A program made the position numbers and the translations under genes. Below, piece after piece: positions 1 through 10,262 of a DNA stretch of 64,000 nucleotides. The first letter of the stretch is position 1; every line of letters begins with the position of its first letter. The notes below the pieces were generated by a model, which was not told where the DNA came from, ran no database searches, and saw only the letters and a program-made list of their open reading frames with translations. Origin of the DNA: Clostridium zeae (GTDB lineage Bacteria; Bacillota; Clostridia; Clostridiales; Clostridiaceae); contig NZ_BMBA01000001.1 of assembly GCF_017312485.1 (NCBI RefSeq), positions 186,001 to 250,000 of the forward strand. Reading direction: 5' to 3'.

Positions 1-3
1 TGC

Positions 4-31
4 AAAAACGCAACTCTCAACAAGTTGCGTT
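4..31 (-). terminator. Intrinsic terminator-like hairpin at the window edge
   Basis: Nine-base-pair inverted repeat AACGCAACT (7-15) / AGTTGCGTT (23-31) with a 7-nt loop. Read on the minus strand it runs into five T residues (4-8). It lies about 220 bp beyond the ispG terminator, so it is either a second terminator or belongs to a transcript not visible here. Positions 32-256 hold no gene that I can support. Confidence 0.6.
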
Positions 32-256
32 TACAAATAGAAAGAGCGGACTTTTATGCCCACTCTTATCTTGCTCTATTGTAAATAATCTACTAGTGTA
101 ATCATAACATAGTAATTATTGGATTACAAGTACTAATTTATATTAGTAGATAAAGGGCTTCTGATTTGTTACATCATTCATCAAAAACATTCATTATTAG
201 CAATTATTTTAATTAATTATCTTGTTTAAATTTTTATATTGAACTAAACTTACAAC

Positions 257-280
257 AAAAAAAGCGACTAAGTCGCTTTT
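257..280 (-). terminator. ispG terminator
   Basis: Stem AAAAGCGA (260-267) / TCGCTTTT (273-280) with a 5-nt loop, followed on the minus strand by a run of T (257-263). It overlaps the ispG stop codon by two bases. Confidence 0.8.
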
Positions 281-1328
281 AAAAGTTTTCAATTTCTTTA
301 ATTAATTCATTAACTAGGTCTTTTTCATCAACTTTTCTAACTATTTCACCTTTTTTGAATATTAGCCCTTCACCATTTCCTCCAGCTATTCCAATATCGG
401 CTTCTCTAGCTTCGCCAGGTCCATTAACGACACAACCCATTATAGCTACTTTTATATTTTTCTTGCAAGATGCTAGCTTACTTTCTACTTGCTCTGCTAT
501 ACTAATTAAATCAATTTTTGTTCTTCCACATGTTGGACAAGATATGAATTGTATTCCTGATTTAACATATCCGAAAGTTTTAAGTATTTCACGCCCAACT
601 TTAATTTCTTCAACAGGATCTCCTGTCAAAGATACCCTTATGGTATCACCTATTCCTTCAGAAAGCAAAGTACCTATACCTATACTTGACTTAATAGTGC
701 CTCTCCATAATGTTCCGGCTTCTGTAACCCCTAAATGAAGAGGATAATTAACCTTCTGAGACATAAGCCTATAGCTGTCAATCATCTTTAATACATCTGC
801 TGATTTTAATGATATTACTATATCATTAAAATTCATATCTTCCAGTATCTTTACATGTCCTAGAGCACTTTCTACTAAAGCCTCAGGAGTTGGACTTCCG
901 TATTTTTTCAGTAATTCTTTTTCAAGTGATCCTGAATTAACTCCAATTCTTATAGGAATTTCTCTTGACTTTGCAGCCTCAGCCACAAGTCTAACTCTAT
1001 CAGCGCTTCCTATATTTCCAGGATTTATTCTAAGTGCCGAAACTCCATTTTTTATAGCTTCTAATGCTAATCTATAGTCAAAATGGATATCAGCTACTAA
1101 CGGAATATTGATCCCTTTAACTATATCATTAATAGCTGCTGCTGCTTCCATATCAGGTACTGCACACCTAACTATATCACAACCAGCCTCTTCAAGTCTT
1201 TTTATCTGTTCGATAGTACTTTTAACATCTCTAGTATCTGTGTTAGTCATAGATTGTACTGATACAGGTGAATCTCCGCCTATAAATACACTTCCAACTC
1301 TAACTTTTTTTGTTTGCTTTCTGTCCAT
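279..1328 (-). CDS. ispG: 4-hydroxy-3-methylbut-2-enyl diphosphate synthase IspG
   Basis: Penultimate enzyme of the methylerythritol phosphate (MEP) isoprenoid pathway. It reductively opens 2-C-methyl-D-erythritol 2,4-cyclodiphosphate to HMBPP, with electrons from ferredoxin or flavodoxin. The 349-residue length matches the bacterial two-domain form (TIM barrel plus Fe-S domain). The three cluster cysteines are visible as SCPTCGR (C264, C267) and GCVVNGPGEA (C299), with the conserved glutamate E306 just after. ATG start preceded by GGAGAT. It is the last gene of a run with rseP and dxr; dxr is an earlier step of the same pathway. A terminator sits directly at its stop. Confidence 0.97.
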   Translation of the reverse strand: MDRKQTKKVRVGSVFIGGDSPVSVQSMTNTDTRDVKSTIEQIKRLEEAGCDIVRCAVPDMEAAAAINDIVKGINIPLVADIHFDYRLALEAIKNGVSALRINPGNIGSADRVRLVAEAAKSREIPIRIGVNSGSLEKELLKKYGSPTPEALVESALGHVKILEDMNFNDIVISLKSADVLKMIDSYRLMSQKVNYPLHLGVTEAGTLWRGTIKSSIGIGTLLSEGIGDTIRVSLTGDPVEEIKVGREILKTFGYVKSGIQFISCPTCGRTKIDLISIAEQVESKLASCKKNIKVAIMGCVVNGPGEAREADIGIAGGNGEGLIFKKGEIVRKVDEKDLVNELIKEIENF

Positions 1329-1339
1329 AAAACCATCTC

Positions 1340-2350
1340 CTACAAATTAACTGGGAACAATATATCCTTAACTGTTACTAAAAGCATCAACAGCATAAGT
1401 AGCGAAAATCCCACAAAGTTTAGTGCACCTACAACTTTATCTGGAACTTTCTTTCTTGTTATCAGTTCAAATAATAACATAATAATCCATCCTCCATCAA
1501 GTGCTGGAAATGGTAATAGATTAAATACTGCAAGCTGAACACTTAAATAAGCTGTAAACCATATTAAAGTTACTATACCACTTTTAGCTGCAGTTCCAGT
1601 CATTTTAACTATAGTTACTGGTCCACCAACATCAGTTTTTAGGTTAGCTTTTCCTGTAAAAATTGTCTTTAAAGCAGAAAATGTTTGCTTAACCCATGAA
1701 GCTGTTCCCTTGAAGCTATACTTAACACTTTGAACAACAGAAGGATTCTCAACAAAATCATTAGTTATACCTATCATTAAAATTCCATCACTATTTTTAG
1801 TTGGTACTATACTAAAATTTTTAGTTTCGCTTCCTCTTTTTAATTGCACGTCTACAGCATTACCCTTTGACATAGCTATCTCATATGTTAAATCATCTTT
1901 AGTAAGCACTGTTGAATTATTGACTTTAGTGATTTGGTCACCTTGCATTAATCCTGCTTTAGCTGCTGGAGAATCTTTTACAACATCCTTTACAACAGGT
2001 ATTGCATACCCACTATGAAATGTAAAAATACTAAATAAAACTATTGCTAGCACATAATTCATAAATGCTCCAGCAAATATTATAGAAATCCTTTGAAGTG
2101 GAGACTTTGACATGAAACCTCTATTATCATTAGTGGTTTCCTCTTCACCATACATTTTTACATATCCACCGATAGGTAGTGCCTTAATCATATATTCCGT
2201 TTCTTTGCCTTTAATACTAAAGAGTTTAGGCCCCATTCCTATAGAAAATTCATCTACCTTTACCCCATTAAGCTTCGCTAAAGTAAAATGTCCAAGTTCG
2301 TGAATTAATATTAATAAACTAAATGCGATAACCGCAAAAACTATATACAC
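1340..2350 (-). CDS. rseP: RIP metalloprotease RseP (site-2 protease family)
   Basis: Membrane-embedded zinc protease that cleaves transmembrane substrates such as anti-sigma factors and signal-peptide remnants. The zinc motif HELGH is at residues 17-21 in the first membrane helix, and the third ligand lies in FPALDGG (D285). A single PDZ domain spans roughly residues 115-185, as usual for Gram-positive members of about 340 residues. The start codon is GTG (2350) with an AGGAGG 7-8 nt upstream. It lies 11 bp downstream of dxr and 11 bp upstream of ispG, so the three are probably cotranscribed. The substrate cannot be told from the sequence. Confidence 0.95.
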   Translation of the reverse strand: MYIVFAVIAFSLLILIHELGHFTLAKLNGVKVDEFSIGMGPKLFSIKGKETEYMIKALPIGGYVKMYGEEETTNDNRGFMSKSPLQRISIIFAGAFMNYVLAIVLFSIFTFHSGYAIPVVKDVVKDSPAAKAGLMQGDQITKVNNSTVLTKDDLTYEIAMSKGNAVDVQLKRGSETKNFSIVPTKNSDGILMIGITNDFVENPSVVQSVKYSFKGTASWVKQTFSALKTIFTGKANLKTDVGGPVTIVKMTGTAAKSGIVTLIWFTAYLSVQLAVFNLLPFPALDGGWIIMLLFELITRKKVPDKVVGALNFVGFSLLMLLMLLVTVKDILFPVNL

Positions 2351-2361
2351 AGCAATTCCTC

Positions 2362-3516
2362 CTATTCATACTTTTCAAATACATAATCTCTTACTTCTTT
2401 ATCCATAGCCTTTACATTTTCTAAAGTTACTTCTTTGTTGTAGTCGAACTTATTCATACATTCTTCAACAACATCTCCTATTTGTAAAAATTCAATTCTA
2501 CTGTCTAAAAATAAACTTACGCAGGCTTCATTTGCAGCATTAAGTATACACGGCATAAGTTTTCCAAGCTTTCCAGCTTTAAATGCAAGGCCTAGACATT
2601 TAAAGGTTTGCAAATCTGGAGTTTCAAATGTTAAAGTGCGCAAAGTTTTAAAGTCTAAAGTCCCTCCAATATTGCTTTTCCTACTCGGGTAATTTAATGC
2701 ATATTGAATAGGTAATTTCATGTCAGGAGTTCCAAGTTGCGCTATTACGGCTCCATCTTCATATTGAACCATAGAGTGGATAACTGATTGAGGATGTACA
2801 ACCACCTCTATGTTGTCATAATCGCAATCAAAAAGCCAATGTGCCTCTATTACTTCTAATCCTTTGTTCATAAGGGTAGAGGAATCAATTGTTATCTTTG
2901 GTCCCATTGACCAATTAGGATGCTTCAATGCATCTTCTAAAGTAACAGTACTTAAATCTTCTATTTTTTTCCCTCTGAAAGGTCCACCTGAAGCAGTAAG
3001 TAATATTTTATCTATTTTGTTCATGTTATTTCCTTGTAGACTTTGAAAGATTGCACTGTGTTCTGAATCTACGGGAAGTATATTAACATTATTCTTTTTC
3101 GCTTCTGACATAACTAATTCACCAGCAACCACTAAAGTCTCTTTATTTGCCAATGCTATAGTTTTTCCAGCCCAAATGGCATTCAATGTTGGTTCTAATC
3201 CTATCATACCAACAACAGAAGTAACAACAATATCCACTTCTCTACAGGTTGCAACTTTATTCAATCCATCAATACCAAAGTTTACTTCTATATCATACCC
3301 TTTTTTAGTACAATAATCCAAAATTGTGTTATAAGCTTCGAAATCCGTCATAGCAACAGTCTTAGGTAAAAATTCATCTATTATATTCATAATACTTTGA
3401 GTACTTCTGTGTGCACTTATTCCAATTAATTTAAAATCATCTTTATGAAATCTTAATACATCTAAAGTTTGTGTTCCTATAGAACCAGTTGCCCCTAATA
3501 TAGCTATATTTTTCAT
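2362..3516 (-). CDS. dxr: 1-deoxy-D-xylulose 5-phosphate reductoisomerase
   Basis: Commits DXP to the MEP pathway by NADPH-dependent rearrangement and reduction. The N-terminal dinucleotide-binding loop GATGSIG is at residues 8-14. ALANKETLV (121-129), the metal ligands in VDSEH (D150, E152) and the following NKGLE (E221) are all intact. The length of 384 residues is typical. ATG start with AGGAGG just upstream. The start overlaps the stop of the AI-2E gene in an ATGA arrangement, implying translational coupling with that permease. rseP and ispG follow closely. Confidence 0.97.
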   Translation of the reverse strand: MKNIAILGATGSIGTQTLDVLRFHKDDFKLIGISAHRSTQSIMNIIDEFLPKTVAMTDFEAYNTILDYCTKKGYDIEVNFGIDGLNKVATCREVDIVVTSVVGMIGLEPTLNAIWAGKTIALANKETLVVAGELVMSEAKKNNVNILPVDSEHSAIFQSLQGNNMNKIDKILLTASGGPFRGKKIEDLSTVTLEDALKHPNWSMGPKITIDSSTLMNKGLEVIEAHWLFDCDYDNIEVVVHPQSVIHSMVQYEDGAVIAQLGTPDMKLPIQYALNYPSRKSNIGGTLDFKTLRTLTFETPDLQTFKCLGLAFKAGKLGKLMPCILNAANEACVSLFLDSRIEFLQIGDVVEECMNKFDYNKEVTLENVKAMDKEVRDYVFEKYE

Positions 3517-4490
3517 GTAAAATCCTCCTGAGTTGAACTGATTATTATGTTTTTAGCTAGAAGTATATATAGCGGTCCTGATATTATACCTATTATACCA
3601 AATAGTTTAATTCCTATATATATTGAGATAAGTGCAAGTATAGGATGTATATCTAGCTTATCTCCAATAAATTTAGTTTCAAGAATTTCTCTATTTATTT
3701 GTATTAGAATGTATAATATTACCAATCCAATGGCTATGAAATACTCCTTTAATACAATATTGTATATTATTAGTGGAATAAATACAATAATTGTTCCTAC
3801 ATAAGGAAGTATATCAAGCATTCCACATATAATAGCTAGCAAAAATGGTTCTGGTACTTTGAAGAAAATAAAGCCAATTAATGTTTCTAAAGTGCTAATC
3901 AACGCAAGCATTATTTCAATAGCAGCTAGCTTTTTTAGTTTCAAAATAGACTGACCTATATTATTGATTACTGATGTTGGCAAAAATGAATAGAAAACTT
4001 TCTTCAAAACAATTTCATCTACTAGTAAAAAGTAAACACAAATATTAGCAATAACATAAGATACGATACTTTCAGATGTATATGCAGCACCTTTTCTTAT
4101 AATTGAACTGTCAATCAGACTACTTCCGTTATTCAATATATCACCACTACCACTTACTGCAATTAAATTAATAAAATCACCATAAAAAGATCGTAGCTTG
4201 TCTATATTTAAAACAATGTATTTTTGAAAAAGCAGAATTATATTGTTACTCAAATAAAATATAATAATAAACAAAAGTAAATTTAATACAATTATACTAA
4301 AAGCTGCAGATAATTTAAATGATTTTGTAACTTTCGAAAAAAACTTTTGTGAAGGTTTTGCCAGTAGATATAAAACAACAATATATAAGAACGGATTAAA
4401 ATAGTTTTTAACTATATATGATACTAGTAAAATTATAATCAATAAAATTAGTAACTGAATTAACTTGGCGTATTCTTTTAACATTTTCAT
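3513..4490 (-). CDS. AI-2E family (YtvI-like) membrane permease
   Basis: Polytopic membrane protein of 325 residues with about seven to eight hydrophobic segments. It contains the PFLLAIICGMLDILPYVGT region and the C-terminal ISGPLYILLAKN typical of the AI-2E exporter family (which includes TqsA and the Bacillus sporulation protein YtvI). The transported substrate is unknown; family members are linked to autoinducer-2 export or Na+/H+ antiport. Two in-frame ATGs exist. The second (4484) has better Shine-Dalgarno spacing to AGAAAGG than the first (4490). The stop overlaps the dxr start. A 460 bp gap with a terminator separates it from cdsA, so it probably heads the dxr-rseP-ispG transcript. 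Confidence 0.8.
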   Translation of the reverse strand: MKMLKEYAKLIQLLILLIIILLVSYIVKNYFNPFLYIVVLYLLAKPSQKFFSKVTKSFKLSAAFSIIVLNLLLFIIIFYLSNNIILLFQKYIVLNIDKLRSFYGDFINLIAVSGSGDILNNGSSLIDSSIIRKGAAYTSESIVSYVIANICVYFLLVDEIVLKKVFYSFLPTSVINNIGQSILKLKKLAAIEIMLALISTLETLIGFIFFKVPEPFLLAIICGMLDILPYVGTIIVFIPLIIYNIVLKEYFIAIGLVILYILIQINREILETKFIGDKLDIHPILALISIYIGIKLFGIIGIISGPLYILLAKNIIISSTQEDFT

Positions 4491-4645
4491 TCCTTTCTAA
4501 ATCTGTATCCCTTCCAATAGAAATCTATTTTTAAAACTCTCATTGGTTCTGATGAGAGAATTTAAAATTACAATTTTTATTATAAAGAGGTACATTTGTA
4601 TAAATTCTAATTCATAATTTAAATATAGATATAATTACTTTAGTT

Positions 4646-4690
4646 AAGTATATTAATAAAAATATAAGTATATTAATAAAAATATAAGTA
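4646..4690. repeat. Tandem 20-bp AT-rich repeat, two copies plus 5 bp
   Basis: The unit AAGTATATTAATAAAAATAT occurs at 4646-4665 and 4666-4685 without mismatch, and the first five bases repeat again to 4690. Two copies are too few for a satellite; it may be a recent slippage duplication within the promoter region of the AI-2E gene. Confidence 0.85.
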
Positions 4691-4697
4691 AAAAGAA

Positions 4698-4874
4698 AAA
4701 ATCGCTGAAGCGACTTTCTTCAGTGATTTTTTGCGCATCTGCCTTTCCAAGAGAATGTGAAGAAATTTTGGCGGGCCAATAAGTTCTATTTTTTACTATA
4801 TAGACATAAAAACTTCTGAAATCATTGAAATATCAAGGTTCAGCTAACTAAAAAATTTTATACTTCCTATACAG
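4698..4874 (-). repeat. Family A intergenic element, copy A1
   Basis: On the plus strand it begins with a 13-bp hairpin (4698-4710 with 4718-4730, loop CGACTTT) containing CTGAAG/CTTCAG. This is followed by TTTTTTGCGCATCTGCC and a downstream GGCGGG that can pair with TCTGCC. TGAAGAAA at 4758-4765 is complementary to TTTCTTCA in the hairpin (4715-4722). Homologous copies lie near 9957, 55254 and 58739. In the direction of the surrounding genes (minus) the hairpin is at the 3' end with a T run, so it reads as a structured leader or small RNA ending in a terminator. Confidence 0.75.
4853..4873. repeat. Family B repeat, copy B1
   Basis: Plus-strand AAATTTTATACTTCC followed by TATAC. It is one base shorter than the copies near 45709 and 62969. 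It abuts the A run of the cdsA terminator hairpin, and like copy B2 it has TTCAGCTAA a few bases to its left. Confidence 0.7.
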
Positions 4875-4910
4875 CAAAAAAACTCATAGTACATTTCTGC
4901 ATTATGAGTT
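4875..4910 (-). terminator. cdsA terminator
   Basis: Stem AACTCATA (4881-4888) / TATGAGTT (4903-4910) with a 14-nt loop, followed on the minus strand by seven T residues (4875-4881). Confidence 0.75.
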
Positions 4911-4951
4911 CAAATATATGTTAAAATTCAGTTAATTTTACATAATATAAT

Positions 4952-5746
4952 TTATATAGCTAATACAAGGTGAAGATACATGTATATTATAGTTGAAGCG
5001 AATAATATACTATCAAATCTATCAAGTATTCCACCGTGACCTGGTATAAGATTGCTATAATCTTTTATACCTACATATCTTTTTATAGAGGATGCTATTA
5101 AATCTCCAAATTGGCAGAACACCCCACATAATATTCCTATTATTATATAATGATAAAAAGGTATATTATGTATAAAAGAGTTTATAAAATATCCATAAAC
5201 TGATAAAGCTAAAGTGCTGCCAACCAATCCACCGATAGAACCAGCAATTGTTTTTTTAGGACTTACTTTAGGACAAAGTTTTCTTTTTCCTAAATATTTT
5301 CCTGTATAATAAGCTACAGTATCACAAAGCCATGAAGCTAAGAATATCAACCATACTAGAAATTTACCATTAGGCATAGTATTTATCAGATAAATAAAAC
5401 TAAAAAAAACACCCACGTATAAAAAACCTAGAATAGTTAACGAAACATCTATAAAAGTATATTTTGTATTAATAACCGGTATACAAAATAAAATAATTAG
5501 TGCTATTATTAGCAGATAAACTAGTTTTTCTATATCCGCGTTTATAAAGTAATAGCAAATTAAAAGAGCGTATCCAACTGGCCATATTGGATTAAAATCT
5601 TTAACTTTCATTGTTTTATAAAATTCATACATACCAATCATTGATATTAAAATTGTGAAATACTTTAAGTATACTCCACCAAGAAATATAAAAATTAGTA
5701 TTGGGGCAATTATTAATGCACCTAGATATCTGTTATTCGATTTCAT
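4952..5746 (-). CDS. cdsA: Phosphatidate cytidylyltransferase CdsA
   Basis: Makes CDP-diacylglycerol from phosphatidate and CTP at the membrane, the precursor of phosphatidylglycerol and related lipids. It has 264 residues with about seven to eight hydrophobic helices. The CTP/metal signature is seen from residue 219: SSIKRYVGIKD and then PGHGGILDRFDS (235-246). ATG start with AGGTGA at proper spacing. It follows uppS by 13 bp, forming a uppS-cdsA pair that joins cell-wall carrier-lipid and phospholipid synthesis, and ends at its own terminator. Confidence 0.96.
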   Translation of the reverse strand: MKSNNRYLGALIIAPILIFIFLGGVYLKYFTILISMIGMYEFYKTMKVKDFNPIWPVGYALLICYYFINADIEKLVYLLIIALIILFCIPVINTKYTFIDVSLTILGFLYVGVFFSFIYLINTMPNGKFLVWLIFLASWLCDTVAYYTGKYLGKRKLCPKVSPKKTIAGSIGGLVGSTLALSVYGYFINSFIHNIPFYHYIIIGILCGVFCQFGDLIASSIKRYVGIKDYSNLIPGHGGILDRFDSILFASTIIYMYLHLVLAI

Positions 5747-5759
5747 AATATCACCTCAG

Positions 5760-6524
5760 TTATTTTATGCCGCCAAATCTTCTATCTCTATTTTGATAAT
5801 CGTAAATAGCTCTATGAAGATCTGACTCTGAAAAATCAGGCCAATTTATATTGGAATACCAAAACTCAGAATAAGCACATTGCCAAAGCAAGAAGTTACT
5901 TAATCTTTGTTCTCCACTTGGTCTAATAATTAAATCTGGGTCTGGCATACCTTTGGTATACATATGAGATGAAATTACTTCTTCATCAATGTCTTCAATT
6001 TTTAGTTTTCCATCTTGTATATCCTGTGCTATCTTTTTTACTCCATCTATTATTTCAGATCTTCCACCATAATTCAAAGCAAGATTCATAACTATACCTG
6101 TATTATCTTTGGTTCTTTTGTATGCACTTATTAGTTCCTTACTACATCTTTCAGGTAGCTTGGAAATATCACCAATATGATTGATAACTACGTTGCTTTT
6201 ATTAAGTTCGTCAAACTCTTTCTTTAAGTATTCAACTAATAAATCCATTAAAGCACTGACTTCATCCTTTGGTCTTTTCCAATTTTCTGTTGAGAAAGCA
6301 TAGAGAGTTATATACTTAACTCCCAACTTGTCACATTCTTTTATAATTTTGCGAATTGTTTCTACACCAGCCTTATGACCAATAGTTCTCGGAAGATTTC
6401 TTTCCTTAGCCCATCTCCCATTGCCGTCCATAATTATAGCTATATGTTTCGGTATATTATCATAATCTAAATCTATACTTCCATCATAACTTATAGTGCT
6501 TCTCTTTTTTAAGAAGTTAAACAT
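5760..6524 (-). CDS. uppS: Undecaprenyl diphosphate synthase (cis-prenyltransferase)
   Basis: Condenses isopentenyl units onto farnesyl diphosphate in cis to make the C55 carrier lipid for peptidoglycan. The active-site block [14 protein letters not shown] is at residues 27-40, with catalytic D33. The C-terminal diphosphate-binding region [11 protein letters not shown] and RRFGG near the end are present. The length of 254 residues is normal. ATG start with TAGGAGTG. It probably opens the operon with cdsA, preceded by a 220 bp gap containing a long inverted repeat and the frr terminator. Confidence 0.97.
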   Translation of the reverse strand: MFNFLKKRSTISYDGSIDLDYDNIPKHIAIIMDGNGRWAKERNLPRTIGHKAGVETIRKIIKECDKLGVKYITLYAFSTENWKRPKDEVSALMDLLVEYLKKEFDELNKSNVVINHIGDISKLPERCSKELISAYKRTKDNTGIVMNLALNYGGRSEIIDGVKKIAQDIQDGKLKIEDIDEEVISSHMYTKGMPDPDLIIRPSGEQRLSNFLLWQCAYSEFWYSNINWPDFSESDLHRAIYDYQNRDRRFGGIK

Positions 6525-6620
6525 AATTTTTACACTCCTATAAGAAGATTTATGACATTATTAATATTATCAATATTTTCTTCATATAAATATATTTTAA
6601 ACAAATTTTATTTAAATAGA

Positions 6621-6712
6621 GGTGTGCCAAGTGAATTTCCAGCTTATTTTCAAATTTTCACGGTTTTATTGTAAAATTTGAAAATATAAATATTTATGCA
6701 AATTTTCACACC
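6621..6712. repeat. Nested long inverted repeat (family C-like)
   Basis: A 14-bp perfect inverted repeat, TATTTTCAAATTTT (6645-6658) and its complement (6673-6686), lies inside an outer pair GGTGTG (6621-6626) / CACACC (6707-6712). The inner arm begins with the same TATTTTCAAA as the family C elements at 10096 and 30742. Neither arm runs into T residues, so it is not a plain terminator. It sits between the frr terminator and the uppS start. Confidence 0.65.
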
Positions 6713-6718
6713 CATAGA

Positions 6719-6747
6719 GAAAAAACCTGCTAAAGAAGCAGGTTTTA
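6719..6747 (-). terminator. frr terminator
   Basis: Stem AAAACCTGCT (6723-6732) / AGCAGGTTTT (6738-6747) followed on the minus strand by T residues. The frr stop codon lies within the upstream arm. Confidence 0.8.
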
Positions 6748-7302
6748 AACTGTCATAATTTCTTTTTCCTTATCTGCTACCATTTTATCTATTTCTTTTA
6801 CATAACTATCTGTTATTTTTTGTATATCTTCTTCAGCCTTTTTAATTTGATCCTCAGAAATTTCTCCATCTTTCTTTAAAGATTTAACTTTATCATTAGA
6901 ATCTCTTCTGATTGATCTTAACGCAACTTTAGCGTCTTCTCCAGCTTTCTTAACATTTTTCACTAGGTTTTTTCTAGTTTCTTCAGTAAGTTCTGGAACT
7001 AAAAGTCTGATTATTGTACCATCATTAGTTGGATTAATACCTAAATCTGACTTCAATATAGCTTTTTCTATTTCCTTTAAAAGTGACTTTTCCCAAGGAG
7101 TAATCACAAGTAGTCTTGGCTCTGGAGCAGAAATATTAGCAACTTGATTTAAAGGACACATACTTCCATAATAGTCAACTTGAATTCTATCAAGCATAGT
7201 TGGATTAGCTCTCCCAGCTTTCATTGTCGATAACTCAGAGTGTAAAACAGTTAAAGTTTTTTTCATTTTATCTTCAGATGCTTTTATAATATCCTTAATC
7301 AT
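6745..7302 (-). CDS. frr: Ribosome recycling factor
   Basis: Splits post-termination ribosomes together with EF-G. The protein is 185 residues long, rich in charged residues as expected for the three-helix bundle, with the conserved [14 protein letters not shown] and the C-terminal [14 protein letters not shown]. Two ATGs lie in tandem (7305 and 7302); the second has the better distance from AGGAGG and gives the usual MIKDI start. It follows pyrH by about 10 bp, and a terminator covers its stop codon. Confidence 0.96.
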   Translation of the reverse strand: MIKDIIKASEDKMKKTLTVLHSELSTMKAGRANPTMLDRIQVDYYGSMCPLNQVANISAPEPRLLVITPWEKSLLKEIEKAILKSDLGINPTNDGTIIRLLVPELTEETRKNLVKNVKKAGEDAKVALRSIRRDSNDKVKSLKKDGEISEDQIKKAEEDIQKITDSYVKEIDKMVADKEKEIMTV

Positions 7303-7313
7303 CATAGACCTCC

Positions 7314-9012
<1,699 letters not shown>

Positions 9013-9080
9013 GCTAATTCCTCCCTAAAATGTTAATTTAAAAGGTAAATGAAGCCTTGCTTCACCTACCCAATATATAA

Positions 9081-9782
9081 TTATTCAGCTAATTGTTCGC
9101 CTTGTCTTCCTTCAATAATAGCATCAGCTATTTTTGCAGTTATAAGTTTTACAGCTCTTATAGCATCATCATTTCCAGGTATAACATAATCAACTTCATC
9201 TGGATCACAGTTAGTATCAACTATAGCTACTACTGGTATACCAAGAATCTTAGCTTCTGATATAGCGTTCTTTTCTTTTCTTGGATCAACAACGAATAAT
9301 GCACCTATGTTAGTAGCATCTAAGTTTCTGATTCCTCCAAGATTTCTTTCTAACTTTTCCATTTCGTTCTTAAGATTAGTAACTTCTTTCTTAGGTAGAA
9401 CTTCGAATGTACCATCTTGTTCCATCTTTTCGATTTCAGTTAATCTGTTTATTCTAGTCTTAATAGTGTTAAAGTTAGTAAGCATACCACCAAGCCATCT
9501 ATTATTAACGAAGTGCATGTTTGATCTAGCGCCTTCTTCTTGAATAGCTTCTTGTGCTTGTTTCTTAGTACCAACGAAAAGTATATCTTTACCTTCTGTT
9601 GCTACTTCTTTAATAAAGTCATAAGCTTCTTCAACCTTTTTTACTGTCTTTTGAAGATCTATTATATATATTCCGTTTCTTTCTGTGAATATATAAGGAG
9701 CCATCTTAGGGTTCCATCTTCTTGTTTGATGTCCAAAGTGAACACCAGCTTCTAATAATTGTTTCATTGAAATAACTGACAT
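9081..9782 (-). CDS. rpsB: 30S ribosomal protein S2
   Basis: Primary structure protein of the 30S head-body junction, 233 residues. It begins [19 protein letters not shown], with the S2 signatures [14 protein letters not shown] and the later [17 protein letters not shown] start with TAGGAGGT. It is the first gene of the rpsB-tsf operon; a promoter candidate and a leader of more than 100 nt lie upstream. Confidence 0.98.
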   Translation of the reverse strand: MSVISMKQLLEAGVHFGHQTRRWNPKMAPYIFTERNGIYIIDLQKTVKKVEEAYDFIKEVATEGKDILFVGTKKQAQEAIQEEGARSNMHFVNNRWLGGMLTNFNTIKTRINRLTEIEKMEQDGTFEVLPKKEVTNLKNEMEKLERNLGGIRNLDATNIGALFVVDPRKEKNAISEAKILGIPVVAIVDTNCDPDEVDYVIPGNDDAIRAVKLITAKIADAIIEGRQGEQLAE

Positions 9783-9896
9783 AAAAGTACCTCCTAAATT
9801 TTGGTTGTTTCCTCCACTATCATCATATTTTTAGAGATTCCCTGAAAGGGCACCACTCTAATAATTCGATAATGTGTGTATTTTCTTACCTTAGAC

Positions 9897-9925
9897 AGTA
9901 TATCATAAGGTTTACTGTCAAGCAA
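9897..9925 (-). promoter_or_regulatory. Candidate sigma-A promoter for rpsB-tsf
   Basis: Minus strand -35 TTGCTT (9920-9925), 17-nt spacer, -10 TATACT (9897-9902). A better -35 hexamer TTGACA overlaps but is only 13 nt from this -10. It lies just downstream of the A2 terminator hairpin and gives a leader of about 105 nt. Confidence 0.5.
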
Positions 9926-9956
9926 TATAAATTTGTAAAATTATTAATTAATATGG

Positions 9957-10240
9957 AAAAATTACTGAAGCGGCTTTCTTCAGTGTTTTTTTGCGCATTT
10001 GCCTTTTCTGAAAGTAGCGAAAAATCTTACAGGCGACAGACTTATATTTTTATTCTTTACATCAAATTATATTTTAAGTCGTTACTCATATTTATGAATG
10101 TACCACTTCGTAATAAAATTTATATTTTCAAATTCGCATCTCAGAACCTAGATGAGTTTTGAAAATAGATTTCGAATCGAAGTGGTACAATCTTTATCCA
10201 AAGCTATAATTGAATTATAAATTCCTAAAGAATAAAAAAA
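9957..10240 (-). repeat. Family A intergenic element, copy A2 (interrupted)
   Basis: Aligns on the plus strand with copy A4 almost from end to end: CTGAAGCGGCTTTCTTCAG hairpin, TTTTTTGCGCATTTGCC, ATCTTACAGGCGACA, ATTCTTTAC, TTTTAAGTCGTTACTCAT, then after an inserted 97 bp block TTATCCAAAGCTATAAT and TTCCTAAAGAATAAAAAA. The hairpin lies upstream of the rpsB promoter candidate, and the other end touches the codY terminator stem. Confidence 0.8.
10096..10192. repeat. Family C inverted-repeat element, copy C1 (MITE-like)
   Basis: Outer arms GTACCACTTCG (10100-10110) and CGAAGTGGTAC (10178-10188) are perfect 11-bp complements. An inner stem TATTTTCAAA (10123-10132) / TTTGAAAATA (10158-10167) and a loop stem CATCT/AGATG lie inside. 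It interrupts family A copy A2 relative to A4, and TTTAT stands on both sides (10091-10095, 10193-10197), compatible with a 5-bp target duplication. A second copy lies at 30742-30842. There is no coding capacity. Confidence 0.7.
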
Positions 10241-10262
10241 TCAGGAGGAACTCTCCTCCTGA
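10234..10262 (-). terminator. codY terminator
   Basis: Stem TCAGGAGGA (10241-10249) / TCCTCCTGA (10254-10262), 4-nt loop, seven T residues on the minus strand. Confidence 0.85.

Larger units (their letters stand above)
4491..4951. other. Intergenic region between the AI-2E gene and cdsA
   Basis: A 461 bp gap with no credible gene. It holds, from left to right, probable promoter sequence for the AI-2E gene, two direct copies of a 20-bp AT-rich repeat (4646-4685), family A element copy A1 (4698-4874), a family B repeat (about 4853-4873) and the cdsA terminator (4875-4910). Confidence 0.7.

Noticed and set aside
4646-4690. Direct repeats as a CRISPR array
   Set aside because: Units are adjacent with no spacer, only two copies, AT-only, and no cas genes.
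9783-9896. A ribosomal protein S2 leader RNA
   Set aside because: The leader is long enough, but I see only a 4-bp hairpin and cannot match a known structure.
9872-10162. 96-codon plus-strand frame between rpsB and codY
   Set aside because: It runs through the rpsB promoter region and repeat copies A2 and C1, with no ribosome site and no family resemblance.
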